From Rhodoferax ferrireducens (lineage in GTDB: Bacteria > Pseudomonadota > Gammaproteobacteria > Burkholderiales > Burkholderiaceae_C): a stretch of 64,000 nucleotides of DNA. Shown here piece after piece: positions 1 through 8,506 of the stretch (position 1 is its first letter; the number at the start of each line of letters is the position of its first letter). Under the pieces are notes generated by a model. It searched no databases and was not told where the DNA came from. It was given only the letters and a program-made list of their open reading frames with translations. The stretch is taken from positions 209,916 through 273,915 of the forward strand of contig NZ_QEII01000315.1 of NCBI RefSeq assembly GCF_003347515.1, given 5' to 3'. The position numbers were made by a program, and so were the translations under genes.

Positions 1-1032
1 GCCGACGACGGTCAGCCACCAGTCCCCGATTCGACGCGTGAGCATGTGGGTGGCGCCGACGGCCTGGTTGCCGGGCTGACTATGACGCCGGGCGTCATAG
101 ACCTCGACAAAAAGCGATACCGATGCCAGCCCGTCGGAAAACACCCATTGCAAGGTGCTCTCATGGTTGGCGCCAGCGCCCGTCGCACCCACCAGGCGCT
201 TGTAGCAACTCATGGGTTTGAAGCCAGGTACCACTTGCTTCAGGACCCAGCCCTCGGCGGCGGCCGTGGTTTTGACCATCTCAGGCTTCTCGACCTGATA
301 GCCCTCGGTGTTGCCCATCATCTGGGTCAGTTTGCTCATGCTGACCGGCACGTCCAGCTGCAGCTCGGAGAATGCGGCCTGCTCCAGCACACGCCCACCG
401 CCGTCCAGCGTCTGCAACTTGACCACCAAACCGGTTTTTTTCTCGCTCCAGACCCGGTAACCGAAGCGCAGGCTGTCTGCCGGCTGGAATTGCAGCACAT
501 CTGCGTCAAACCCGGCGACGCGTTCGTGGCCGGTCGCCCGGACGCCGTAAAACTGCGCGATGGAAGAATCATTGGCATGCAGCAAATTCGGGAAAAGCCC
601 CAGTGATTCACGTTTTTCCGCTACCGCCACTCGGCTCTCAGGCAAGAAAGTCACGACTTGTTCGTTGCGCCGGAAGGTAGACCGGGGGGCGCCGGTCAGG
701 GACTCAACGCGCTCCATCTGCTGCTCGCCATCACAAACGTGCCAAATACGGGCGCTCGACATGGCGCCTCCCACGGAGACCACAAAAGTACCTACATATG
801 CACGTCGGCGCGAGGCCTCATGCATGCGCATCAGCCAATCGCTCACGTTGCGCTCGGCCGGTTTGCTCTCTATCGCGGATGACGCTGCAGAAGGGGGCTG
901 GGCTTCCGCGGCCGCCAACAAGCCTAGCGTCATGGCCAAGACCCCTGCGGCGCATCGAATGCCTGTTCGGCGCCCGGCCGCAGGCATTGCGCCGACCGTT
1001 CTGCCTATGCGCGTGTTCAGCAATGTATCCAT
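1..1032 (-). CDS. rseB: RseB/MucB, sigma-E regulatory protein (partial, C-terminus beyond window)
   Basis: Periplasmic partner of the anti-sigma factor RseA; in the family it binds RseA and protects it from proteolysis until envelope stress is sensed. The frame is open from the ATG at 1032 to the window edge (344 codons) and is seen only by reading the reverse complement. It has an N-terminal hydrophobic export segment ending near AAAEAQ, then the MucB/RseB-like stretch beginning DWLMRMHEASRRRAYVGTFV, followed by IWHVCDGEQQMERVESLTG. The ATG lies 5 nt after the rseA stop, so the two are translationally linked. The order rpoE-rseA-rseB is the usual one. The gene runs off the left edge, so its end cannot be described. 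Confidence 0.9.
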   Translation of the reverse strand, partial: MDTLLNTRIGRTVGAMPAAGRRTGIRCAAGVLAMTLGLLAAAEAQPPSAASSAIESKPAERNVSDWLMRMHEASRRRAYVGTFVVSVGGAMSSARIWHVCDGEQQMERVESLTGAPRSTFRRNEQVVTFLPESRVAVAEKRESLGLFPNLLHANDSSIAQFYGVRATGHERVAGFDADVLQFQPADSLRFGYRVWSEKKTGLVVKLQTLDGGGRVLEQAAFSELQLDVPVSMSKLTQMMGNTEGYQVEKPEMVKTTAAAEGWVLKQVVPGFKPMSCYKRLVGATGAGANHESTLQWVFSDGLASVSLFVEVYDARRHSQPGNQAVGATHMLTRRIGDWWLTVVG

Positions 1033-1037
1033 CCGTC

Positions 1038-1676
1038 TCAACGGGCTGCCCCCTCAAACGTAGCGTTACGAAGAAAACCCGCCGGCATCTGAAGCGCCGA
1101 GGTCCCGCCAAACTGCCGGTGCGCCGCCAGCAAGGCATCCAGCTGAGGATCGCGAATCATGACTTGCGGCGCATCAGCGGCCGCGGTCTGCGGCAAGGCC
1201 GCGTCGACTTGTCCAGTCTGCACTTGCGCGAGCTGGAGTACCTCACGCTGATCGCCCCAGGCACCCACCGCCTGCCAGCCGATCACCGACACCGCAGCCA
1301 GCGAGGCCAAACCGGCCAGCAGTTTCCAGCGGAAAACGGCGTCATTGGCCACCTCATTGTTTGGACGACTCAGGGCCGAAGCCTCCGTCGATACTGCATC
1401 ATCAGCTATTAAATCAAGAGCATTGACGCGAGACACCCGTGACGTCTCCTGCTGCAACCCAAGCTTCAGTCTTTGCATGAAAGCTGCGTCGCGATCGCTG
1501 ATCGTTGCCTCGCCAGAACGCAATACGTCCCCGACCACATGGTAGGCATGCCAGGTTAACCGGCCATCTTCAGCATCCCCGGTCCACTCGACCGTACGGG
1601 CAAATACGTCCCCGCGCAACTCACCGTCGACCAGCGCCGATACCAATTCACGATTGTTCACAGCTTCTTGCATCAT
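1038..1676 (-). CDS. rseA: RseA/MucA-type anti-sigma-E factor
   Basis: Single-pass inner-membrane anti-sigma factor that holds sigma-E inactive. The cytoplasmic N-terminal part (NRELVSALVDGELRGDVFARTV) matches the RseA N-domain; a membrane segment (LLAGLASLAAVSVIGWQAVGA) lies near the middle and a periplasmic tail follows. I chose the ATG at 1676 (MMQEAVNNRE); an upstream in-frame GTG at 1691 overlaps the rpoE stop and is possible. About 212 residues. The linker between N-domain and membrane segment contains a copy of the 42-bp repeat (1380-1421), so roughly 14 linker residues derive from it. Confidence 0.9.
   Translation of the reverse strand: MMQEAVNNRELVSALVDGELRGDVFARTVEWTGDAEDGRLTWHAYHVVGDVLRSGEATISDRDAAFMQRLKLGLQQETSRVSRVNALDLIADDAVSTEASALSRPNNEVANDAVFRWKLLAGLASLAAVSVIGWQAVGAWGDQREVLQLAQVQTGQVDAALPQTAAADAPQVMIRDPQLDALLAAHRQFGGTSALQMPAGFLRNATFEGAAR
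1380..1421 (+). repeat. 42-bp dispersed repeat, copy 1 (in rseA linker)
   Basis: Blocks: AGCCTCCGT, 6 nt, TGCAT, 4 nt, AGCTAT, 7 nt, AGAGC. Antisense to rseA and translated in the linker ahead of the membrane segment, around ALDLIADDAVSTEAS. Confidence 0.8.
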
Positions 1677-1687
1677 TGTTTCCAGTC

Positions 1688-2335
1688 TCACCAGCGTTTA
1701 CCGGTTTGCCTCTCCAGCATCGGACGTACCTTGACGGATATGGCCTCTCGTGCGCGGAAAATCCGGGACCGAACGGTGCCAATCGGGCAATTCATCACTT
1801 CCGAGATATCTTCATAGCTCAAACCTTCAATTTCCCGCAAGGTCAGCGCCTGACGCAAATCCTCAGGCAAGGCCTCCAAAGCAGCATTGACCGCAGCAGC
1901 AATTTCCTTCGCCGCCAGCACCGACTCCGGTGTCTCATCGGCTGTTGGTTCACTTCTGGCGTGATAAGTTTCATCGCCGTCTTCATCCAATTTAAAAGAG
2001 CTCTCTGACACAGTTGGATCGCGCTTGAGTTCCAGCAAGAATTTTTTGGCGGTATTGACCGCGATGCGATACAGCCAGGTATAGAACTGGGCATCGCCAC
2101 GAAACTGGTGCAGCGCCCGGTAGGCCCGAATGAAAGTCTCCTGGGCAATGTCCTCCACCAGATCGACGTCGCGCACCATGCGACCAATCAGCCGCTGAAT
2201 GCGGCGCTGGTACTTGATAACGAGCAGCTCGTAGGCGCGCTGGTCTCCGGCCACGGCCCGCTCCACCAGCATGACGTCACTGTCAGTCTTGCCAGGCAGG
2301 GGTTGCAATGGTGGCGGTGTAGAGTCGTCGTTCAA
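1688..2335 (-). CDS. rpoE: RNA polymerase sigma factor RpoE (sigma-24, envelope stress)
   Basis: ECF sigma factor of 215 residues. Region 2 reads ELLVIKYQRRIQRLIGRMV, then DVDLVEDIAQETFIRAYRALHQFRGDAQFYTWLYRIAVNTAKKFL, the hallmark RpoE core-binding and -10 recognition segment. Region 4 (LPEDLRQALTLREIEGLSYEDISEVMNCPIGTVRSRIFRAR) is the helix-turn-helix for the -35 element. The gene overlaps the upstream small membrane-protein gene by 4 nt (ATGA) and is followed directly by rseA and rseB, so the four form an operon, possibly reading on from fabF 42 nt further upstream. Confidence 0.96.
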   Translation of the reverse strand: MNDDSTPPPLQPLPGKTDSDVMLVERAVAGDQRAYELLVIKYQRRIQRLIGRMVRDVDLVEDIAQETFIRAYRALHQFRGDAQFYTWLYRIAVNTAKKFLLELKRDPTVSESSFKLDEDGDETYHARSEPTADETPESVLAAKEIAAAVNAALEALPEDLRQALTLREIEGLSYEDISEVMNCPIGTVRSRIFRAREAISVKVRPMLERQTGKRW

Positions 2336-2805
2336 GATTTCACCTGTGCCAAGGCAGCCTCCGTCGCTGCACCCGGGGCCTTCACCACGCCACGGCGAGA
2401 AAAGACGGCTCGGCGCAAATCGTTCCAGCGTGCCGCGTCAGCCCGCCGTTCAGGCCAAAGCCATAGGCTGGTGCCAGTGTCAGTGTTCAGGCTCAACACC
2501 AGAGAAGAATGGAAATCAAGATGGACGGTCACCAAGCCTTCGACTGACGCGCCAAGGCTTGCCCAGCGCCAAACCTGCCCGTCCCAGCGCAAAGTCCCCC
2601 GGGGAGAGCGGTTCCAGGTCACGGCAGCGACGAGGCAAGCGCCCAGCAGGGTCATGGCAAATAGCCATTGCTGCCACTCCGCAGGGTTGGACTGGTAGCG
2701 CCAGAGTGCGCCGGAAACCACGCCGCCAACGCCCGTCACGCCCACCAGCCAGCCCTGAAAACGCGAACGCCCCACCGGATAACTGACCGCTGGGGCGCTG
2801 TGCAT
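2332..2805 (-). CDS. Small membrane protein, YgfX-like architecture
   Basis: 157-residue protein of unassigned function. Two hydrophobic segments (WLVGVTGVGGVVSGALW and WLFAMTLLGACLVAAVTW) lie close together in the N-terminal half; a soluble tail rich in Trp, Arg and Leu follows, ending WNDLRRAVFSRR. Two membrane helices plus a Trp-rich cytoplasmic tail resemble YgfX-family proteins (PF07254), but this is a judgement of layout and not a motif match. It overlaps rpoE by 4 nt and starts 42 nt after fabF, so it is translated with the sigma-E operon. Confidence 0.7.
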   Translation of the reverse strand: MHSAPAVSYPVGRSRFQGWLVGVTGVGGVVSGALWRYQSNPAEWQQWLFAMTLLGACLVAAVTWNRSPRGTLRWDGQVWRWASLGASVEGLVTVHLDFHSSLVLSLNTDTGTSLWLWPERRADAARWNDLRRAVFSRRGVVKAPGAATEAALAQVKS

Positions 2806-2847
2806 GCGGAAGTCAGTATGTAATCTCTGTTCAGTGGTCGGAAAACG

Positions 2848-4095
2848 TCACGGTGCACGCTTGAACACAAGCGAGCCATTGGTGCCACCAAACCCGAAAT
2901 TGTTTTTCAGGGCCACATCAATCTTCATGTCACGCGCGATATTGGCGCAGAAGTCCAGATCACACTCGGGATCCTGGTTGAAAATATTGATGGTCGGCGG
3001 ACTCTTCTGGTGGTGCAGTGCCAGCACGGTAAAGATGGACTCAATACCACCGGCGCCACCCAGCAAGTGCCCAGTCATGGATTTGGTGGAGTTGACCACC
3101 GTTTTCTTCGCATGATCCCCCAAGGCCGCCTTGATGGCATTGGTTTCATTCAAATCCCCCAGCGGTGTCGAGGTGCCGTGAGCGTTCAGATAATCAATCT
3201 GATCAGCGTTCACGCCCGCATTGCGCATGGCACCGAGCATGGCGCGGCGGGGACCGTCCATATTCGGGGCGGTCATGTGGCCCGCATCGGCACTCATGCC
3301 AAATCCTGCCAGCTCGGCGTAAATCTTGGCGCCACGGGCTTTGGCGTGTTCGTACTCTTCGAGCACCATCACCCCAGCACCTTCACCCAAGACAAAGCCA
3401 TCGCGGTCCTTGTCCCAGGGGCGCGAGGCCGTTTGAGGGTCATCATTACGCGTGCTCAATGCCCGCATGGCGGCAAAACCGCCAATACCCAAAGGCGACA
3501 CTGTGGCTTCGGACCCACCTGCCACCATCACATCCGCGTCACCGTACTCGATCATGCGGCCGGCTTCACCTATGCAGTGCAAGCCGGTGGTGCAGGCCGA
3601 CACGATCGCCATATTCGGCCCTTTAAAACCAAAACGGATCGCCACATGACCGGCAATCATATTGACAATGGTGGACGGCACAAAAAATGGGGAAATGCGA
3701 CGCGCACCCCGATTAACGAACTCAGTGTGCATGTCTTCAATCATCGGCAAGCCACCAATGCCGGAACCAATCAAGCAACCGATTCGAGTGGACAACTCAT
3801 CATCCAGCGCATCAAGCGTGGGCAGACCAGCATCGGCAACGGCCTGACTGGCCGCGGCGATGCCGAAATGAATAAAGGCATCCATGGTGCGCGCCTCTTT
3901 GGGGCCGATATAGGCCCCCAGATCAAAGTCTTTGATCTCACCTGCGATCTTGCAGGAAAAGCTTGATGCATCGAACTTGGTAATCAGATCGATACCCGAT
4001 TTTCCGGCCAGCAGGTTGGCCCAAGCATCAGCTACCGTGTTGCCCACGGGACTGATACAACCCAAACCTGTTACAACAACGCGACGACGGGACAT
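2848..4095 (-). CDS. fabF: 3-oxoacyl-[ACP] synthase II
   Basis: Elongating beta-ketoacyl-ACP synthase: condenses malonyl-ACP with acyl-ACP in fatty acid synthesis, cytoplasmic. 415 residues, the usual length. The active-site Cys is in SACTTGLHCIG (about residue 168); the His residues are in NAHGTSTPLGD and the KSMTGHLLGGAG block; the C-terminal NNFGFGGTNGSLVF glycine-rich motif is intact. It lies downstream of acpP in the order fabH-fabD-fabG-acpP-fabF. A hairpin with a short T-rich tail between acpP and fabF may attenuate read-through. Confidence 0.97.
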   Translation of the reverse strand: MSRRRVVVTGLGCISPVGNTVADAWANLLAGKSGIDLITKFDASSFSCKIAGEIKDFDLGAYIGPKEARTMDAFIHFGIAAASQAVADAGLPTLDALDDELSTRIGCLIGSGIGGLPMIEDMHTEFVNRGARRISPFFVPSTIVNMIAGHVAIRFGFKGPNMAIVSACTTGLHCIGEAGRMIEYGDADVMVAGGSEATVSPLGIGGFAAMRALSTRNDDPQTASRPWDKDRDGFVLGEGAGVMVLEEYEHAKARGAKIYAELAGFGMSADAGHMTAPNMDGPRRAMLGAMRNAGVNADQIDYLNAHGTSTPLGDLNETNAIKAALGDHAKKTVVNSTKSMTGHLLGGAGGIESIFTVLALHHQKSPPTINIFNQDPECDLDFCANIARDMKIDVALKNNFGFGGTNGSLVFKRAP

Positions 4096-4120
4096 AGAAA
4101 TTTGCAGTCAGTAGTTGAGC

Positions 4121-4143
4121 TAAAGAAAGCCGCCTGGAGCGGC
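4121..4143 (-). terminator. Hairpin between acpP and fabF, possible attenuator
   Basis: On the minus strand a 5-bp GCCGC/GCGGC stem with a 5-nt loop is followed by TTTCTTT. It sits in the 149-nt gap between acpP and fabF. The stem is short, so this is probably a partial terminator or attenuator that sets the higher acpP level usual in bacteria; that role is inferred. Confidence 0.4.
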
Positions 4144-4244
4144 ATGAAACCAGGCCTAGGGACTGGGGCAGCATATGCCCGCGCAGTCCGTCACAGTCAG
4201 CCACGTTCAGTGCACGGACGCCACAGCGCCGGACACACGGAAAC

Positions 4245-4484
4245 TTACGCTTTTTTGTGCGTATTCGCGTAATCGATTGCGTTTTGTACCGTTGTGATTT
4301 TTTCGGCATCTTCGTCCGGAATCTCAATTCCGAATTCATCTTCCAGCGCCATCACCAGCTCCACCGTATCAAGGGAATCTGCACCAAGATCAGCCACAAA
4401 GGCTTTTTCGCTGGTAACTTGGGACTCTTCCACACCGAGTTGTTCGGCAATAATTTTTTTCACGCGTGCTTCAATATCGCTCAT
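4245..4484 (-). CDS. acpP: Acyl carrier protein
   Basis: 79-residue acidic carrier protein that holds growing acyl chains on a phosphopantetheine arm. The attachment site is Ser37 in the invariant DLGADSLDTVEL motif. N-terminus SDIEARVKKIIAEQLGV and C-terminus DAEKITTVQNAIDY are typical. It is flanked by fabG upstream and fabF downstream, the conserved arrangement. Length and sequence leave no realistic alternative. Confidence 0.98.
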   Translation of the reverse strand: MSDIEARVKKIIAEQLGVEESQVTSEKAFVADLGADSLDTVELVMALEDEFGIEIPDEDAEKITTVQNAIDYANTHKKA

Positions 4485-4601
4485 GGGTTCACTCAGACGG
4501 TAGTAAATTAATCCGTGATTTTAGCCGGGCTTCGGGGCGATTCCCCAATCCGGCCACCGAACGGATAAATCGGCTTTTTTCTATTTGTATCGGGTCGCCG
4601 C

Positions 4602-5348
4602 TTACATGAGCATGCCGCCGTTGACGTGCAACTCCTGCCCCGTCACGTAAGCGGCCTGCGGCGAAGCCAGATAGGCCACCGCATGCGCGATGTCCGATGG
4701 CTTGCCCAGATGACCCAGCGGGATTTGACTCAGCAATGCTTTGTGCTGTTCTTCCTGCAAGCTGGCGGTCATGTCGGTCTCAATAAAGCCCGGCGCCACG
4801 CAATTGACTGTAATGTTGCGCGAGCCAAGCTCACGCGCCAGCGCACGGGTCATGCCGGCCACACCGGCCTTGGCAGCGGCATAGTTGGCCTGCCCGGGAT
4901 TACCCGAAGCACCCACCACGGACGTGATGCTGATGATGCGGCCATAGCGCTGCTTCATCATGGTACGCATGACGGCGCGACTCATGCGAAACACAGCCTT
5001 GAGATTGGTGTCGAGCACGGCATCCCACTCTTCATCCTTCATGCGCATGGCCAGGTTGTCACGCGTGATGCCGGCATTGTTCACCAGTACCTGCAGTCCG
5101 CCATGCTCCTTGACGATGTCGCCAATCAAGGCTTCAGCGGCCTGCACATCGTTGACATTCAATGTTTTACCAACACAGCCAGGGTAACCCGACAGGGTCT
5201 GCCCGATCTTTGCGGCTCCGTCGTCGGTTGTCGCCGTGCCGATGACCTTGAGCCCGCGTTGCGCCAGGGCCAGGGCAATGGCAGCACCAATGCCGCGCGA
5301 CGCACCGGTCACCAGGGCGACCTGGCCTTCAAATTTGACCTCACTCAT
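4602..5348 (-). CDS. fabG: 3-oxoacyl-[ACP] reductase
   Basis: NADPH-dependent SDR that reduces 3-oxoacyl-ACP to 3-hydroxyacyl-ACP. It has the Rossmann motif TGASRGIG, the NNAG motif (LVNNAGITRDNL), and the Ser-Tyr-Lys catalytic set in SITSVVGASG and YAAAKAG; it ends TGQELHVNGGM. I chose the ATG at 5348 (MSEVKFEGQ), which overlaps the fabD stop by 8 nt; this gives 248 residues, the normal FabG size. A longer frame starting at 5369 only adds a tail unlike the family. Confidence 0.97.
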   Translation of the reverse strand: MSEVKFEGQVALVTGASRGIGAAIALALAQRGLKVIGTATTDDGAAKIGQTLSGYPGCVGKTLNVNDVQAAEALIGDIVKEHGGLQVLVNNAGITRDNLAMRMKDEEWDAVLDTNLKAVFRMSRAVMRTMMKQRYGRIISITSVVGASGNPGQANYAAAKAGVAGMTRALARELGSRNITVNCVAPGFIETDMTASLQEEQHKALLSQIPLGHLGKPSDIAHAVAYLASPQAAYVTGQELHVNGGMLM

Positions 5349-6306
5349 GATTAACATCCCAAAGTACACTTTTCACAGCAGCTAGGCTGGCTGGGTCCAG
5401 CAGCGCCATGCCATTCAGTTCCGGGTCGATGCGTTTCACCATGCCGGCCAACACTTTGCCGGGGCCGCATTCCACAACGGTGGTCAAACCACGCGCCTTG
5501 ATGGCCTGCACGCACTCCACCCAGCGTACAGGCCCAAAGGCTTGGCGGTACAGCGCATCGCGAATTCGATCGACATTTGCCTCCACTGCAACGTCAACAT
5601 TGTTAATCAACGCAATTTGGGGTGGCAAGAACTCAACCGAGGCCAGTTTTTCCCTGAGACGGTCAGCCGCCGGTTTCATTAAGCTCGAATGAAAAGGGGC
5701 CGACACCGGTAATGGCAGGGCGCGCTTGGCACCGTTGGCCTTCAACACCTCGCACGCCTTTTCCACTGCCGCCTTGCTGCCTGCAATGACGGTTTGCGAG
5801 GGATCATTGAAGTTGACGGCTTCCACCACTTCAGGCGAAGTTGCGCCGAATCCTCTTGTCACCTCTTCGCAACCAGCTATTACTTTTGCAGCATCCATGC
5901 CCAAAATAGCGGCCATGGCGCCCACGCCCACCGGCACGGCGTCCTGCATGGCCTGGGCTCTGAAGCGTACCAACGGCGTGGCCTGGGCCAGCGTCAGCAC
6001 ACCGGCAGCCACCAAGGCTGAATACTCACCCAAGGAATGACCTGCCACGGCAGCCGGTGCAAGGCCGGTTTCAGCCATCCAGACACGGTAGGCAGCCACA
6101 GCGGCTACCAGCATCACGGGCTGCGTGTTCGTCGTCAGGGCCAGTGCTTCCTTGGGGCCGTCCTTGATCAGCTTGGCAACATCTTCACCCAAGGCGTCTG
6201 AGGCCTCTTTGAGCGCCTCCACTACCACCGGATGATCGCCCCAAGCATCAAGCATGCCCACAGACTGAGAGCCTTGGCCAGGAAAAACAAAAGCAAATGG
6301 TTTCAT
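5341..6306 (-). CDS. fabD: Malonyl-CoA:ACP transacylase
   Basis: Transfers malonyl from CoA to ACP. It starts MKPFAFVFPGQGSQS at 6306, giving 321 residues; longer in-frame starts run into fabH and are not supported. The nucleophile elbow is GHSLGEYSA, the oxyanion GQGSQS loop is at the N-terminus, and the catalytic His is in VSAPFHSSLM. The coding sequence contains a copy of the 42-bp repeat (5851-5892) which encodes part of AAKVIAGCEEVTRGFG, so a surface stretch near the middle of the protein comes from the repeat. Confidence 0.96.
   Translation of the reverse strand: MKPFAFVFPGQGSQSVGMLDAWGDHPVVVEALKEASDALGEDVAKLIKDGPKEALALTTNTQPVMLVAAVAAYRVWMAETGLAPAAVAGHSLGEYSALVAAGVLTLAQATPLVRFRAQAMQDAVPVGVGAMAAILGMDAAKVIAGCEEVTRGFGATSPEVVEAVNFNDPSQTVIAGSKAAVEKACEVLKANGAKRALPLPVSAPFHSSLMKPAADRLREKLASVEFLPPQIALINNVDVAVEANVDRIRDALYRQAFGPVRWVECVQAIKARGLTTVVECGPGKVLAGMVKRIDPELNGMALLDPASLAAVKSVLWDVNHE
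5851..5892 (+). repeat. 42-bp dispersed repeat, copy 2 (in fabD)
   Basis: Blocks in order: TCCTCTTGT, 6 nt, TTCGC, 4 nt, AGCTAT, 7 nt, GCAGC. It lies antisense inside fabD and is translated. Spacing is identical to the other copies; the block sequences are somewhat degraded. Confidence 0.7.
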
Positions 6307-6342
6307 GCTGTTCTTATCAAAATTTTTATTCAATAGGGCTAA

Positions 6343-6384
6343 AGCCCTTGTCTCACCTGCGCACCAAGCTATAGTTGTAATAGC
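6343..6384 (+). repeat. 42-bp dispersed repeat, copy 3 (fabH end / fabD leader)
   Basis: Blocks: AGCCCTTGT, 6 nt, TGCGC, 4 nt, AGCTAT, 7 nt, ATAGC; one of the best-preserved copies. It straddles the fabH stop codon (6369-6371), so the last residues of FabH (ALLLQL) and the stop are read from the repeat, and it fills most of the fabH-fabD gap. Confidence 0.85.
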
Positions 6385-7346
6385 AAAGCACCCCATGTGA
6401 AACCGCCGCCCACCGCTTCCAGCAGGAGCATCTCGCCGGGCTTAACGCGGCCTGCACGCACGGCGGTGTCAAGCGCCAATGGAATGGAAGCAGCGGAGGT
6501 GTTGCCGTGCTGATCCACCGTCACGATGACTTTGTCCATCGACAGTTTGAGCTTCCTGGCAGTGCTCTGCATGATGCGTATATTGGCTTGGTGCGGAACC
6601 AGCCAGTCAACATCCGCAGCCACTTTGCCGGCCTTGGCCAGTGTGTTGCGGGCGGCGGTATCCAGCAAGCCCACTGCCAGCTTGAATACAGCCTGGCCAT
6701 CCATTTTCAGCAGCGGGTCGCCCAGCACCTGCCCGCCCGACACGTGGCCCGGCACGCACAAAATGCCGGCGTGCTTGCCGTCCGCATGCAAGTCACTGGC
6801 GAGGATGCCGGGGGTGTCGGAGGCTTCCAGCACCACGGCACCGGCGCCATCGCCGAACAGAACACAGGTGGTGCGATCCGTGAAATCGAGAATACGTGAA
6901 AAGACCTCGGCACCAATCACCAAGGCCTTTGTGGCTGCGCCAGTCTTGATCATCGCGTCGGCAATGGACAGCGCATAGACAAAGCCACTGCACACGGCCT
7001 GCACGTCGAACGCTGCACCACCATGGGCGCCCAGCTTGTTCTGCAAAATGCAGGCCGTCGAGGGGAACACCATATCGGGCGTGGAGGTTGCGACGATGAT
7101 CAAGTCAATGTCGGTGGCCTGGACGCCAGCGGCCTGCAAGGCCAGGCGCGCAGCCTCAAGGCCCAGATCACTGCTGCAAACATCGGGGGCCGCAAAATGA
7201 CGCGCCCGAATACCGGTGCGCTCAACAATCCATTCATCCGAAGTTTCAACACCCTTGGCGGCGAGCTCTGCCGCCAGATCGGCGTTGGTCAATCGACGGG
7301 GAGGGAGATAGCTACCGGTACCGGTGATACGTGAATATAGTTTCAT
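6369..7346 (-). CDS. fabH: 3-oxoacyl-[ACP] synthase III
   Basis: Starts fatty acid synthesis by condensing acetyl-CoA with malonyl-ACP. 325 residues. Catalytic Cys in QAVCSGFVYAL, His in PHQANIRIM, Asn in QHGNTSAASIPLAL. The start MKLYSRITGTGSYLPP is typical. It follows plsX by 3 nt. The stop codon lies inside a copy of the 42-bp repeat, so the C-terminal residues were probably set by that insertion. A string reading VCSSDL near residue 60 resembles a translated sequencing adapter but uses different codons (see rejected items). Confidence 0.97.
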   Translation of the reverse strand: MKLYSRITGTGSYLPPRRLTNADLAAELAAKGVETSDEWIVERTGIRARHFAAPDVCSSDLGLEAARLALQAAGVQATDIDLIIVATSTPDMVFPSTACILQNKLGAHGGAAFDVQAVCSGFVYALSIADAMIKTGAATKALVIGAEVFSRILDFTDRTTCVLFGDGAGAVVLEASDTPGILASDLHADGKHAGILCVPGHVSGGQVLGDPLLKMDGQAVFKLAVGLLDTAARNTLAKAGKVAADVDWLVPHQANIRIMQSTARKLKLSMDKVIVTVDQHGNTSAASIPLALDTAVRAGRVKPGEMLLLEAVGGGFTWGALLLQL

Positions 7347-7349
7347 TGA

Positions 7350-8399
7350 TCAGGCGAGGGCGACCGTATCGGGCTGTACGGAGAACTCCACGGCGACCAA
7401 CAGAGGCGCAACGTGAGCAATCCGAACTTGAACACGGTCAAGCAAGTTGTTTCGGGCTGCATCATACGCCCGCGTCAAAGCGTACCCAAAAGCCAACTCA
7501 TCGGCTGAGCCGTGACTCTTGAAGACCAGGCCGCGTAAGCCCAGCAAGGCTCCACCGTTGTAGCGGCGGTGATCCATCCGCTTTTTAAGCGCCGATATGA
7601 TGGGATAGGCCGCAATAGCCGCCAATTTTGTAAAAATATTGCGTGAAAACTCGATCTTCAAAAAATCGACAATCATGGTCGCCAAGCCTTCGCTGGCTTT
7701 CAAGGCCACATTGCCGACAAAACCGTCACAGACGACAATATCGGCGGTTCCCTTGAAGATATCGTTTCCTTCGACATTGCCATAGAAATTCAAATCGCCC
7801 GCTTTGGCGGCCGTTCGCAGCAATTCACCGGCTTTTTTGATAACTTCATTGCCTTTAATGGCCTCTTCGCCAATATTTAGCAAGCCGACTGTGGGATTGT
7901 CATTGCCGCTCAGAACGGATACAAGGGCAGAGCCCATCATCGCGAACTGCAGCAGATGCTCGGCCGAGCAATCGACATTGGCGCCCATGTCCAGCACCGT
8001 GGTGGCTTGACCCTTGGCATTGGGAATTTGCCCGGCGATGGCGGGGCGGTCGATGCCATCCAGGGTTTTGAGCAAGTAGCGTGAAATAGCCATCAGCGCG
8101 GCAGTATTGCCCGCCGACACGGCGGCTTGCGCAGCACCATCCTTGACTTGCTGAATGGCCACGCGCATGGAAGAGTCTTTCTTCCGGCGCAGCGCCACCT
8201 CAAGCGGGTCATCCATACCAACAACCTCGCTGGCCGAGACCAGGGTCGCGCGCGGATGGGAGAATGCACGCAAGCTGTCCGGCAGTCCGACCATCAATAA
8301 CTGGGCGTCGGGGTGACGGCCCAGAAAATTACGACAGGCAGGAAGCGTGACACGGGGGCCATGATCGCCCCCCATGCAATCGACAGCGATAGTGATCAT
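7350..8399 (-). CDS. plsX: Phosphate acyltransferase PlsX
   Basis: Makes acyl-phosphate from acyl-ACP for PlsY in phospholipid synthesis; peripheral membrane protein. 349 residues starting MITIAVDCMGGDHGP, the family signature. Further conserved blocks are DDPLEVALRRKKDSSM, SAGNTAALMAIS and FVGNVALKASEG. It lies between rpmF and fabH, as in many proteobacteria. The C-terminal tail beyond about residue 320 is variable in the family. Confidence 0.97.
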   Translation of the reverse strand: MITIAVDCMGGDHGPRVTLPACRNFLGRHPDAQLLMVGLPDSLRAFSHPRATLVSASEVVGMDDPLEVALRRKKDSSMRVAIQQVKDGAAQAAVSAGNTAALMAISRYLLKTLDGIDRPAIAGQIPNAKGQATTVLDMGANVDCSAEHLLQFAMMGSALVSVLSGNDNPTVGLLNIGEEAIKGNEVIKKAGELLRTAAKAGDLNFYGNVEGNDIFKGTADIVVCDGFVGNVALKASEGLATMIVDFLKIEFSRNIFTKLAAIAAYPIISALKKRMDHRRYNGGALLGLRGLVFKSHGSADELAFGYALTRAYDAARNNLLDRVQVRIAHVAPLLVAVEFSVQPDTVALA

Positions 8400-8453
8400 G
8401 GGAGACTAGTGCAGCGTGGCAAATGGCAAGCGAATATCGTAAGCATCAAGACA

Positions 8454-8490
8454 AAGGCCCGACGCTACAAACAAAGTAGCCTCGGGCCTT
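8454..8490 (-). terminator. Strong hairpin between rpmF and plsX
   Basis: Two arms, AAGGCCCGA + GCTAC and GTAGC + TCGGGCCTT, pair over 14 bp around a single C-C mismatch, with a 7-nt loop. On the minus strand (rpmF direction) it is followed by TGTCTTG rather than a clear T run, so it may be a weak terminator, an RNA-processing site or a 3' stabiliser for rpmF mRNA. Confidence 0.5.
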
Positions 8491-8506
8491 GGTTTATTTG
8501 AAACGA

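Noticed and set aside
7155..7175. FabH contains the string DVCSSDL, which resembles translated Illumina adapter sequence seen in contaminated assemblies.
   Set aside because: The codons here are GTT TGC AGC AGT GAT CTG, unlike the adapter (GTG TGC TCT TCC GAT CT), and the frame is intact on both sides, so it is native sequence.
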